64,000 nt of DNA, from assembly GCA_035532735.1 (NCBI GenBank), contig DATKQM010000068.1:1-64000 (forward strand). Reading direction: 5' to 3'. This document shows positions 9,240 through 16,395 of the stretch, piece after piece. The position numbers and the translations under genes were made by a program. Within the stretch, counting starts at the first letter, position 1. Every line of letters begins with the position of its first letter. Below the pieces are notes generated by a model. That model saw nothing but the letters and a program-made list of their open reading frames with translations, made no database searches and was not told where the DNA came from. Origin of the DNA: Chersky-840 sp035532735 (GTDB taxonomy: Bacteria; Actinomycetota; Acidimicrobiia; Acidimicrobiales; UBA8190).

Positions 9240-9991
9240 CGTGACTCCTTCAGGCCTTCGTGCCGCGCCATCCCGTTGCCGCCCGGCGACGGGCTGAGCG
9301 AATCGGGAGCGTCGGGTACGACGTGGTCGACCATATGGCCGTCGCGAAGGAATATGACCCGGTCGGCCCACGACGCGAGGTGCGCGTCGTGGGTCACGAC
9401 GACCGCGGCGACCCCGCGCTCACACGCATCACGGATCATCCCCATCACGGCCTCGCCGTTGGTCGAGTCGAGGGCTCCCGACGGCTCGTCCGCGAGGAGG
9501 AGGCGGCGCTCACCGACCACTGACCGAGCGATCGCCACCCGCTGGCGCTCGCCGCCGGAGAGCTGATCGGGGTAATGCCCGGCTCCGTCAGCCAGCCCGA
9601 GCTGCTCGAGTGCGGCGAGTCCCGCCTGACGCGCCTTGCGTGCCGAGACACCGTCGAGCTCGAGGGGCAGTGCGACGTTCTCGGCGGCGGTGAGGCCGGG
9701 GAGGAGATTGAAGTCCTGGAAGACATAACCGATGCTCCGTCGCCTGAGCCGCGCCTTGTCGTTGCGCGACAACCTGGACAGCGCCGCCCCGCCGATGCGC
9801 ACCTCGCCACTCGTCGGCTCCTCGAGGCTTCCGGCGATGGTGAGCAACGTCGACTTCCCCGAGCCGGAGGGACCCATCACCGCGACGAGGTGGCCCTCGT
9901 CGACCGAAAGGTCGATCTCGTAAAGGGCACGCACGGCGGTCTCGCCCTCGCCGTAGAACTTCGAAATTTCTTGGAGCTCGAGGAGGCTCAT
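9236..9991 (-). CDS. ABC transporter ATP-binding protein (MacB/LolD-like), partner of the FtsX permease
   Basis: This 251-residue ATPase has an intact Walker A (GPSGSGKST), Q-loop (VFQDFNLLPG), signature (LSGGERQR), Walker B with catalytic Glu (LLLADEPSGALD) and H-loop His (VVVTHD). It powers the permease encoded immediately downstream, with which it overlaps by four bases. The C-terminal 25 residues extend beyond the usual domain. It is about three-quarters identical by eye to the ATPase at 10130-10864, so the two look like products of a local duplication. A promoter overlapping a PadR-type palindrome precedes it, so drug- or stress-induced expression through the neighbouring PadR protein is likely. 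Confidence 0.92.
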   Translation of the reverse strand: MSLLELQEISKFYGEGETAVRALYEIDLSVDEGHLVAVMGPSGSGKSTLLTIAGSLEEPTSGEVRIGGAALSRLSRNDKARLRRRSIGYVFQDFNLLPGLTAAENVALPLELDGVSARKARQAGLAALEQLGLADGAGHYPDQLSGGERQRVAIARSVVGERRLLLADEPSGALDSTNGEAVMGMIRDACERGVAAVVVTHDAHLASWADRVIFLRDGHMVDHVVPDAPDSLSPSPGGNGMARHEGLKESR

Positions 9992-10051
9992 CTGCGCCGA
10001 CCGTCCTTTGCCGGAAGCCCGGCTTCGAGGTTGGGTAGGTCACCCGAATAC

Positions 10052-10086
10052 ATACTGAGTATCCTACTGTTGCGCAGACCTGTCAA
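10052..10086 (-). promoter_or_regulatory. Promoter with PadR-type operator upstream of the ATPase-permease operon
   Basis: Reading the minus strand, TTGACA (10086-10081) is followed after 17 bases by GATACT (10063-10058). The perfect palindrome ATACTGAGTAT (10052-10062) covers the -10 region. The palindrome and its flank (C-ATAC-NN-AGTAT-CCTAC on the plus strand) recur upstream of the padR gene at 11469-11485 with two differences. A repressor bound here would block the polymerase. Confidence 0.7.
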
Positions 10087-10129
10087 GAGCCCGACGTTCG
10101 CCGTCAGGTGGCGATCGAAACCGACCGTG

Positions 10130-10864
10130 CTACCGGTGTGGGCTCGTCACGGGACGGTGGGCGACGAGCGACTCAGGGGTCGGCGGCGGGACCGTCTGGT
10201 CCACAACCCGGCCGTCCCTTATGAAGACGACTCGATCCGCCCACGACGCCAGCTGCGCGTCGTGGGTGACGACCATCGCCGCCACGCCGCGGTGGCAGGC
10301 GGCGAGGATCATCCGCATCACGACCTCACTGTTCGTCGAGTCGAGTGCGCCCGAGGGCTCATCGGCGAGCAGCAACGACCGATCGCCCACGATGGCCCGC
10401 GCGATCGCAACCCGTTGGCGCTCCCCACCGGACAGCTCGTCGGGGTAGTGGGCGGCGCGATCCGCGAGAGCGAGCTCCTCGAGCGCGGCGATGCCGGCGA
10501 GATGCGCTTTCTTGGCCGAGAGACCGTCGAGCTCAAGCGGCAACGAGACGTTCTCCACGGCGGTGAGCCCGGCGAGGAGATTGAAGTCCTGGAACACGTA
10601 GCCGACAGACCGACGGCGAAGCCGGGCCTTGTCGTTGCGCGACATCGAGGACAGCGCAGCACCGTCGATCACGACCTCACCGCTGGTCGGCTCTTCGAGG
10701 CTGCCGGCGATCGTGAGCAACGTCGACTTTCCCGAGCCCGACGGCCCCATCACCGCCACGAGCGAGCCGCGCTCCATGGAGAGGTCGACGTCGGAGAGCG
10801 CGTGCACCTCGGTGGGGCCGGCCCCGTAGCTCTTCGAGACCCGACGCAGTTCGAGATAGCTCAT
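10130..10864 (-). CDS. ABC transporter ATP-binding protein, second copy, without its own permease
   Basis: This 244-residue ATPase has all catalytic motifs: Walker A GPSGSGKST, Q-loop VFQDFNLLAG, signature LSGGERQR, Walker B LLLADEPSGALD and H-loop VVTHD. The ATG at 10864 overlaps the stop of padR (ATGA), so the two are co-expressed. No permease gene follows; the next gene downstream is the paralogous ATPase with its own promoter. It may serve the same permease as a heterodimer with its paralog, or a permease encoded elsewhere, or be a leftover of duplication. Length and domain order are normal for the MacB/LolD class. Confidence 0.9.
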   Translation of the reverse strand: MSYLELRRVSKSYGAGPTEVHALSDVDLSMERGSLVAVMGPSGSGKSTLLTIAGSLEEPTSGEVVIDGAALSSMSRNDKARLRRRSVGYVFQDFNLLAGLTAVENVSLPLELDGLSAKKAHLAGIAALEELALADRAAHYPDELSGGERQRVAIARAIVGDRSLLLADEPSGALDSTNSEVVMRMILAACHRGVAAMVVTHDAQLASWADRVVFIRDGRVVDQTVPPPTPESLVAHRPVTSPHR

Positions 10865-11439
10865 CGCCGGGCGACCAACCTCCGCCGGATAAGCGGGCCG
10901 GGCTTTGTCGAGGGAGGCTCGAGCGCGGCGCGCTTCAACCGACCGTCGGCGGTGTCGAGCCAGCGGACGACGGAGTCGAGCCGGAACAGCTCGGCGTCGA
11001 CGACCAGGGCAAACGTGAGGTCGAAGTCCGCTTCGTCCTCCTTGAGCCGCGTCCACTGCTGCATCAGCTCGACGAGATACCGCCGATGGACCTGGATCAC
11101 GTCGTGGACCGAGACCCCAGGGACGCGAAGGGCGGCCAGCACCTTGATCACGAGCTCGTCACGGGGCGGCTCGGTCATGTCCGGTGGCGTGCACAACCAG
11201 GTGTCGAGTTCCTTGCGGCCGGCCGCGGTGATGTGGAACACCTTTTGAGAGCCGGCTTCCTCCCCGCGGTCGTCGGACTCGATCAGTTCGTCGCGCTCGA
11301 GGCGCTGGAGGGTCGTGTAGACCTGTCCGACGTTGAGGGGCCAGACCTCCCCGGTGCCCTCCTCGAACTCCTGGCGTAGTTGCAAGCCGTACTTGGGGCC
11401 CTCGCTCAAGAGCGCGAGTAACGCATGGCGGACGCTCAT
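10861..11439 (-). CDS. PadR-family transcriptional regulator
   Basis: This 192-residue protein has an N-terminal winged helix (about 1-85) with the PadR pattern: LLALLSEGPKYGLQL, then VWPLNVGQVYTTLQRLERDELI, then a wing ending in FHITAAGRKEL. A C-terminal helical dimerisation domain of the PadR/Vir class follows. PadR proteins usually repress a neighbouring exporter and let go on binding a small phenolic or drug-like ligand. The ATG at 11439 has a GGAG ribosome site. The gene overlaps the following ATPase gene, and the promoter in front of it carries the same operator-like sequence as the promoter of the second ATPase gene, which implies autoregulation. Confidence 0.93.
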   Translation of the reverse strand: MSVRHALLALLSEGPKYGLQLRQEFEEGTGEVWPLNVGQVYTTLQRLERDELIESDDRGEEAGSQKVFHITAAGRKELDTWLCTPPDMTEPPRDELVIKVLAALRVPGVSVHDVIQVHRRYLVELMQQWTRLKEDEADFDLTFALVVDAELFRLDSVVRWLDTADGRLKRAALEPPSTKPGPLIRRRLVARR

Positions 11440-11468
11440 CCTGCTCCCCCCGAGTACCTGATTCGTAC

Positions 11469-11507
11469 CATACCCAGTATCCTACGTTTCCCGAACCTGG
11501 AGATCAA
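11469..11507 (-). promoter_or_regulatory. padR promoter with PadR-type operator
   Basis: On the minus strand TTGATC (11507-11502) is followed after 17 bases by TAGGAT (11484-11479). The -10 region overlaps ATACCCAGTAT (11470-11480), an imperfect version of the palindrome at 10052-10062. The CCTAC flank is also conserved. Shared operators at both units predict that PadR represses itself and both ATPase genes. Confidence 0.65.
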
Positions 11508-11553
11508 CGGCCCGTCGACCTGGGCTTCCAGGGGTCAGGGCGTACCGGGCGGG

Positions 11554-12486
11554 TCAACCCGGGACCACCGATGAGGGGAATACACCCGACCGGACCACTT
11601 GCCCGGGCAGAGGGTGACCCAGTGCGTCTGCCAGCCAGCGCGAAATTTCGAGCAACTCCTCGAGCCGGACTCCGGTGGCAATGCCCATCCGGTCAAGGAG
11701 GTAGACGAGATCTTCAGTGGCGATGTTGCCCGCTGCCCCCGGGGCGAACGGGCAGCCACCGATCCCGCCGATACTGGCGTCGAGCACCGCCGCCCCTGCT
11801 CCCACGGCAGCCACCGCGTTGGCGAACCCGGTATTGCGGCTGTTGTGCAGATGCACCCTGACCGGCAGCCCGGTGTCAGCAGCGACGCCCCTCACCAGGT
11901 CCTCCACCTCGGGAGGCACCGCACAGCCGATGGTGTCGGCCAGCCCGACCTCAAAGGGCCCCGCCGCGGTCACCCGGCGGGCGAGTTCCCGGACCGTGTT
12001 GGGATCGACCACCCCCTCGTAGGGACACCCAAATGCCGCCGACAACGTGACCGACGCCCCGACCCCGGCTGCGGTCGCCTCTGAGGCCACGCGTGACCAC
12101 ATGGCAAGGGCCTCCTCGACGCCCATTCCCTGGTTGCGGCGGGAGAAGGTTTCGCTCACCAACACCACCACGTTGACCTCGTCGACGCCAGCGAGCAGGG
12201 CACGTTCGAGGCCTCGCTCGTTGAGGACCAGGCCAGCCAAGCGCGAGTCGGGCCGACGCGAGACCCCGGCCATGACCTCCTCGGCGTCGCCCAGGGTCGG
12301 GACCAGGTCGGGTCGGGCGAAGCTGACCGCCTCCACCCTGCGCACCCCGGCATCCAGGGCGCGCTCGATGAGGGACACCTTTGCCTCGGTGGGGAGGTGC
12401 ACTGGCTCATCCTGCAGCCCGTCGCGCGGTGACACCTCGACGAGCTCCACCGCCCGACTCCGAGCGGCTCCGCTCGCGGTGCTCAC
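11554..12486 (-). CDS. Hydroxymethylglutaryl-CoA lyase-like enzyme
   Basis: This 310-residue TIM-barrel enzyme of the HMG-CoA lyase / DRE-type aldolase family cleaves HMG-CoA to acetoacetate and acetyl-CoA in known members. The N-terminal SPRDGLQDE supplies the catalytic Arg-Asp. The metal-binding His-x-His is in VRVHLHNSRNTG, and the catalytic Cys loop is GGIGGCPFAPGAAGN. Length is normal. Its ATG overlaps the stop of the upstream carboxymuconolactone-decarboxylase-like gene. A CaiB/BaiF CoA-transferase is divergent from the pair and a branched-chain-amino-acid-type importer follows. This suggests work in leucine or related branched-acid breakdown; close relatives act on other 3-hydroxy-acyl-CoAs, so the exact substrate is open. 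Confidence 0.85.
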   Translation of the reverse strand: MSTASGAARSRAVELVEVSPRDGLQDEPVHLPTEAKVSLIERALDAGVRRVEAVSFARPDLVPTLGDAEEVMAGVSRRPDSRLAGLVLNERGLERALLAGVDEVNVVVLVSETFSRRNQGMGVEEALAMWSRVASEATAAGVGASVTLSAAFGCPYEGVVDPNTVRELARRVTAAGPFEVGLADTIGCAVPPEVEDLVRGVAADTGLPVRVHLHNSRNTGFANAVAAVGAGAAVLDASIGGIGGCPFAPGAAGNIATEDLVYLLDRMGIATGVRLEELLEISRWLADALGHPLPGQVVRSGVFPSSVVPG

Positions 12487-13130
12487 GTGGGGGGAAGGGT
12501 GATGTCGCGGCCGACGTCTCTCGCCGCAGCACCGTCGCCGCCTGCCACCTCGACCACCGGCTCGGGACGGTCGTCGAACTCGGTGCGCAGCGCCCGCGAC
12601 ATCACAGCGTGCTGGAGGTAGAGGGCGGCGATGTAGGTGAGCTCGAGGATCTCCTCGTCAGACAGATGGGCATGGAGAGCGGCGAAGAGCCCGTCGGGCA
12701 CTCGCCCCCGGTCGAGCACGAGGCAGTCGGTGTAGGCCAGGACCAGGCGTTGGGTTTCGTCGTAGCAGGAGGCTGCCGCCCAATGGGGAATCGCTTCGAT
12801 GATCGCTTCGTCCACCTCCTGAGCACGCAACGACTTGCAGTGCTGGGAGAAGACGAACTGGCTTCCGGCGGCCCAGCCCGCTCGGGCCTGGGCCAATTCA
12901 CGCAGCGTCGGGTCGAGATGGCGCTTCGGGCTCTGATACAGACCGAACCCCTGCACCGCGTGCTCGAGAACGTCGGGCACCAGGGCGAACACCGTCCACC
13001 AGTCGCCGGGCGACCCCGTGGCGGTGCCCGGCTCAGCCACCGGGTCACGTCCCTCGAACAGGTACTCGTACATGACCTGGACGATGGGTGCTTCGGCCTC
13101 GGCCTTGGGCACCTGGCGCAAGCGAGGCAT
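12483..13130 (-). CDS. Carboxymuconolactone decarboxylase / AhpD-like protein
   Basis: This 215-residue helical protein matches the CMD/AhpD-like fold. Its core runs from about residue 65 to 185, with LRELAQARAGWAAGSQFVFSQHC and a following segment like AIPHWAAASCYDETQRLVLAYTD. The redox CxxC of AhpD is absent: one Cys remains in the QHCKS segment. A peroxidase role is therefore unlikely, and a decarboxylase or isomerase role, or an uncharacterised one, fits better. It is coupled to the HMG-CoA-lyase-like gene by a four-base overlap and is divergently arranged from the CoA-transferase, so it probably handles an intermediate of the same pathway. Confidence 0.75.
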   Translation of the reverse strand: MPRLRQVPKAEAEAPIVQVMYEYLFEGRDPVAEPGTATGSPGDWWTVFALVPDVLEHAVQGFGLYQSPKRHLDPTLRELAQARAGWAAGSQFVFSQHCKSLRAQEVDEAIIEAIPHWAAASCYDETQRLVLAYTDCLVLDRGRVPDGLFAALHAHLSDEEILELTYIAALYLQHAVMSRALRTEFDDRPEPVVEVAGGDGAAARDVGRDITLPPT

Positions 13131-13307
13131 CAGAGGTCAGGCCGTCGCCCGGTCAAAGACGCCATGCGCCTTGTCGATGCACAGCAGCGCCGAGTGGCTG
13201 ATCCCCCGGGACTCCAATCCGCGCCGTGCAGTCATGATCTCTCCACCACTTCTCTCCGACACCTCTCCGAGGTTCCCTTCGCCCCAACCATCAGCGGACC
13301 GGCTCCC

Positions 13308-13321
13308 TACACTCGGCACCA
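13308..13321 (+). promoter_or_regulatory. Probable -10 element giving a leaderless CoA-transferase mRNA
   Basis: TACACT (13308-13313) ends seven bases before the ATG at 13321. Transcription would start at or within a base of the start codon. There is no ribosome binding site, which fits leaderless translation, common in actinobacteria. No clear -35 is visible. Confidence 0.45.
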
Positions 13322-14529
13322 TGACCACAACGGAGCGGACGGGTCCCCTCGTTGGGCTGCGGGTCCTCGAGCTGGGCAACTTTATCGCCGGGCCTTTCGC
13401 CGGCCAGCTGCTCGGCGACTATGGCGCTGATGTCATCAAGGTGGAGACACCGGGCCTGGGCGACCCCATGCGGACGTGGGGTATCACCCACCAAGGCAAT
13501 GGGCTGTGGTGGCCGGCCATCGCCCGCAACAAGCGCTCCGTCGCCATCGACATGCACAATCCTGCTGGGCGGGAGTTGGTCAGGAGACTTGCAGCCCGGG
13601 TCGATGTGGTTCTCGAGAACTTCCGGCCGGGGCGGCTCGACGAGTGGGGCCTGGGCTACCAGGAGCTCCGGAGCCGCAATCCGGGGGTCATCGTGGTCCA
13701 CGTGTCGGGGTTCGGCCAGACCGGTCCCCGCGCTGCTGACGCCGGCTTCGGGTCGATCGGCGAAGCGATGGGGGGAATCAGGGCCACGACCGGTAACCCA
13801 GATCGGCCGCCGGCTCGCTGCGGTATCAGCCTGGGCGACGCGCTAGCCGGACTCTTTGCGGTGGTGGGCACGCTGGCCGCACTCGCCGAGCGCAACGCCG
13901 GTGGTCGGGGGCAGGAGGTCGACGTTGCCATTTACGAGGCCGTGGCGGCGCTGATGGAGTCCACCATGGCAGACTTCGAGGTCGCCGGCGTCACGCGCCG
14001 ACGCACCGGGGGTGTCCTTCCCGGTGTGTCCCCGTCCAATGCCTACCCGACAGCTGACGGATCCGACGTGTTGATCGCCGCCAACGCTGATTCGGTATTC
14101 ACCCGGCTTTGTGCCGCCATGGGGAGGCCTGAGCTGGCTCGGGATCCGCGGTTCCATGACCACGCCGCCCGTGGTCGCAACATGGAAGAGCTCGACAACC
14201 TCATCGCCGAGTGGACACGGACCAAGGAGACCAACGTCCTGCTCGCGCTCCTGTCGTCAAACGGTGTGCCTGCTGGTCGCGTCTACACCCCGGCCGACAT
14301 GGTGCTCGACCCCCACTATGCGGCTCGCGCCATGGTGGTCCGCGCCGGGTCCCGGGCGGGCTACGAGGTACCGATGCCTGGGGTGGTGCCAAAGTTCTCC
14401 CGCACTCCGGGGGGCGTCGCCGACGTCGGCCCCGAGTTGGGCGAACACACGGAGCCGGTCCTGCGCGAACTGGCCGGCGTCGGGGACGCCGAGTGGTCCT
14501 CCCTGGTGGCGGAGGGGACGGTGGCTTGA
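13321..14529 (+). CDS. CaiB/BaiF family (class III) CoA-transferase
   Basis: This 402-residue enzyme of the formyl-CoA-transferase class moves CoA between carboxylic acids. Typical landmarks are LVGLRVLELGNFIAGPFAG at the N-terminus, GADVIKVE, RNKRSVAIDM, VLENFRPG and the catalytic aspartate at about residue 173 in GISLGDALAG. The first eight residues precede the family core, so the ATG at 13321 is well supported. Beside HMG-CoA-lyase-like and CMD-like genes it may activate a branched dicarboxylic acid, for example as succinate/glutarate or hydroxymethylglutarate CoA-transferases do; the substrate is inferred from context only. It is followed, after 204 bases, by the importer genes. Confidence 0.9.
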   Translation: MTTTERTGPLVGLRVLELGNFIAGPFAGQLLGDYGADVIKVETPGLGDPMRTWGITHQGNGLWWPAIARNKRSVAIDMHNPAGRELVRRLAARVDVVLENFRPGRLDEWGLGYQELRSRNPGVIVVHVSGFGQTGPRAADAGFGSIGEAMGGIRATTGNPDRPPARCGISLGDALAGLFAVVGTLAALAERNAGGRGQEVDVAIYEAVAALMESTMADFEVAGVTRRRTGGVLPGVSPSNAYPTADGSDVLIAANADSVFTRLCAAMGRPELARDPRFHDHAARGRNMEELDNLIAEWTRTKETNVLLALLSSNGVPAGRVYTPADMVLDPHYAARAMVVRAGSRAGYEVPMPGVVPKFSRTPGGVADVGPELGEHTEPVLRELAGVGDAEWSSLVAEGTVA

Positions 14530-14733
14530 GGACACCCGGGCCAGCTTCTCGCCGGCCACGTGCTCACCCCCGGATGCGCCTTCACACGCTGACGGCTGTA
14601 CATTCGAACCAAGGGGGAGTGGGGGACCTATGGGGGTTGGCCGGCTAGTCGACCACGCCGTCGTGACCGGGTCACGCGGCCTTGGCGATCCCCCGCGCCC
14701 GCTCCGGCACCGCGCAGACCCAGGACGAGGCCG

Positions 14734-16395
14734 ATGAAGGTCAAGCGCCTGGTCCGGGGCTACCTACCCTTGGCCGTTCTCCTCGCGGCGCAGGTGCTCA
14801 TCATCGTGCTCTTCCCCTCGACCTCCCCCGGGCAGGGGTCCTCGGCGTCGAATTCCGCCGGGGGCAGCCCGGCGGTCGGCTTCTCGGGAACGGCGGGAGG
14901 AGCTGGCGACCGGACCCACTGCTCCGGCGGCCGTGAGTTTTCGACGTCGATCGACTACTACGCCCCTCCCTGCACGCCCGGCACGATCGGCGGTAGCGAC
15001 GACAACGGCGGCAGCACCTCCCAGGGGGTGACGAACAACACCATCACCGTGGTGGATTACTACGCAGACGCGGGCGGGATCGTGGACACCATCCTCCGGG
15101 CGGAGGGGCTCTACGTCGACTATGCGCAGACGAAGCAGGTGAACAACGCGTTTCAGAACTTTGTCAACTCCCACTATGTCCTGTGGGGGCGCAAACTCAA
15201 GATCGAGACCTACAACAGCACCTGTCAAACCGTGCCGCCGGACACGGGTTGTTTGTTGGCCGAGATGGACTCGATCGTCCAGACCTACCATCCCTACGCC
15301 GTCGACTGGGGAACCACGCTCTGTTCGGTCTGCTTCTCGCGCCTCGCGCAGGATCACACCATCGCCATCGGCGGAGTCGGCTTCAGCGCTGCCTTCGCCC
15401 AGGCCAACGCCCCCTACTTCTGGTCACCCGGAGAGAGCTCGACCAACATCGAGCAGGGGTTCGCCAAGTTCTGGTGCAATCAGCTGACGAGCAAGAACAC
15501 CAACCGGGTGGTGAGCTTCGCCCAAGACAAGAACGCCGCCCAGAACTTCAACGGCCAGAAACGGGTCCTGGGGGTGATCTCCACCAACGACCCTGACAAC
15601 GAGGACACCGTGACCAACGTCCTCGTCCCCGCGCTCAACCGCGACTGCGGTGACGGGGGGTCCGTTGCGCAGCACCACTACTTCTATTCCCAGGACATCA
15701 GCACCGCCGCGCAGCAGATCAACGCCGGGGTCTCCGCCATGGATACGGCCAACGATCCTGCCACCGACGTGGTCTGCCTATGTGACCCCGTCGCCCCCGA
15801 GCTTCTCTATTCCGGGGAGCAGCAGCACAACTACTACCCGGAGAACATCCTTGCTGATGTACAGGGCATGGGCGTCGATGCGGTGGCACAGAACTTCGAG
15901 TCCACCCCGACCCAGCAATCGATCGCCTGCGCGCAGTGGCAGGCGGGCTGTGAGTTCGACAACGCCTTCGGCATCACGTCGGCCGCCCCGCTTCCCCCGC
16001 CTTCCCAAGAAGCCGGCCCGATCGCCTTCAGGCTCGGGGGGGGAACGAACCTCCCCATGCAGCCGTATGTGGCCACGGGCGCCTGGGAGCAGTGGAACAT
16101 GCTGGCCAGTCTCATCGAGAACACCGGCCCTGATCTCACCCCGGCGAGAATGGCGTCGGCCGCCCCTTCGATGGGGACCATCGGAGGCGGGACAACGGAC
16201 CACGCCGAACTCGGGTTCTCCAAGGGCAGCTACAACTGGACCATCGACGCCCGTGTCGTCTACTGGTCCAAGACCACGCCTTCTCCCTACAACAAGAAGC
16301 CGGGCACCTACGTCGACATCGAGAGCTCGAGGTTCTTGCCCCAGGCCTTCCCCAAGCTGTCTGAGCCACCCATCCCGAAGGCCCGATCCTCGTGA
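14734..16395 (+). CDS. ABC transporter substrate-binding protein, branched-chain amino acid type
   Basis: This 553-residue exported protein starts with a basic residue cluster and a hydrophobic segment (about 8-28), then a Gly/Ser-rich linker. The body resembles type I periplasmic binding proteins of the Leu/Ile/Val family, with two alternating lobes. It has no lipobox Cys at the expected place, so it is either signal-anchored or cleaved. It is longer than the usual 400 residues, with extra cysteines. Its TGA overlaps the GTG start of the permease gene. The substrate could be an amino acid, amide, urea or organic acid; the CoA-enzyme neighbours favour a branched or carboxylic compound. Confidence 0.82.
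   Translation: MKVKRLVRGYLPLAVLLAAQVLIIVLFPSTSPGQGSSASNSAGGSPAVGFSGTAGGAGDRTHCSGGREFSTSIDYYAPPCTPGTIGGSDDNGGSTSQGVTNNTITVVDYYADAGGIVDTILRAEGLYVDYAQTKQVNNAFQNFVNSHYVLWGRKLKIETYNSTCQTVPPDTGCLLAEMDSIVQTYHPYAVDWGTTLCSVCFSRLAQDHTIAIGGVGFSAAFAQANAPYFWSPGESSTNIEQGFAKFWCNQLTSKNTNRVVSFAQDKNAAQNFNGQKRVLGVISTNDPDNEDTVTNVLVPALNRDCGDGGSVAQHHYFYSQDISTAAQQINAGVSAMDTANDPATDVVCLCDPVAPELLYSGEQQHNYYPENILADVQGMGVDAVAQNFESTPTQQSIACAQWQAGCEFDNAFGITSAAPLPPPSQEAGPIAFRLGGGTNLPMQPYVATGAWEQWNMLASLIENTGPDLTPARMASAAPSMGTIGGGTTDHAELGFSKGSYNWTIDARVVYWSKTTPSPYNKKPGTYVDIESSRFLPQAFPKLSEPPIPKARSS

Noticed and set aside
9575..11248. Plus-strand 557-codon frame over both ABC ATPases
   Set aside because: It covers two well-supported minus-strand ATPases and has no motif of its own.
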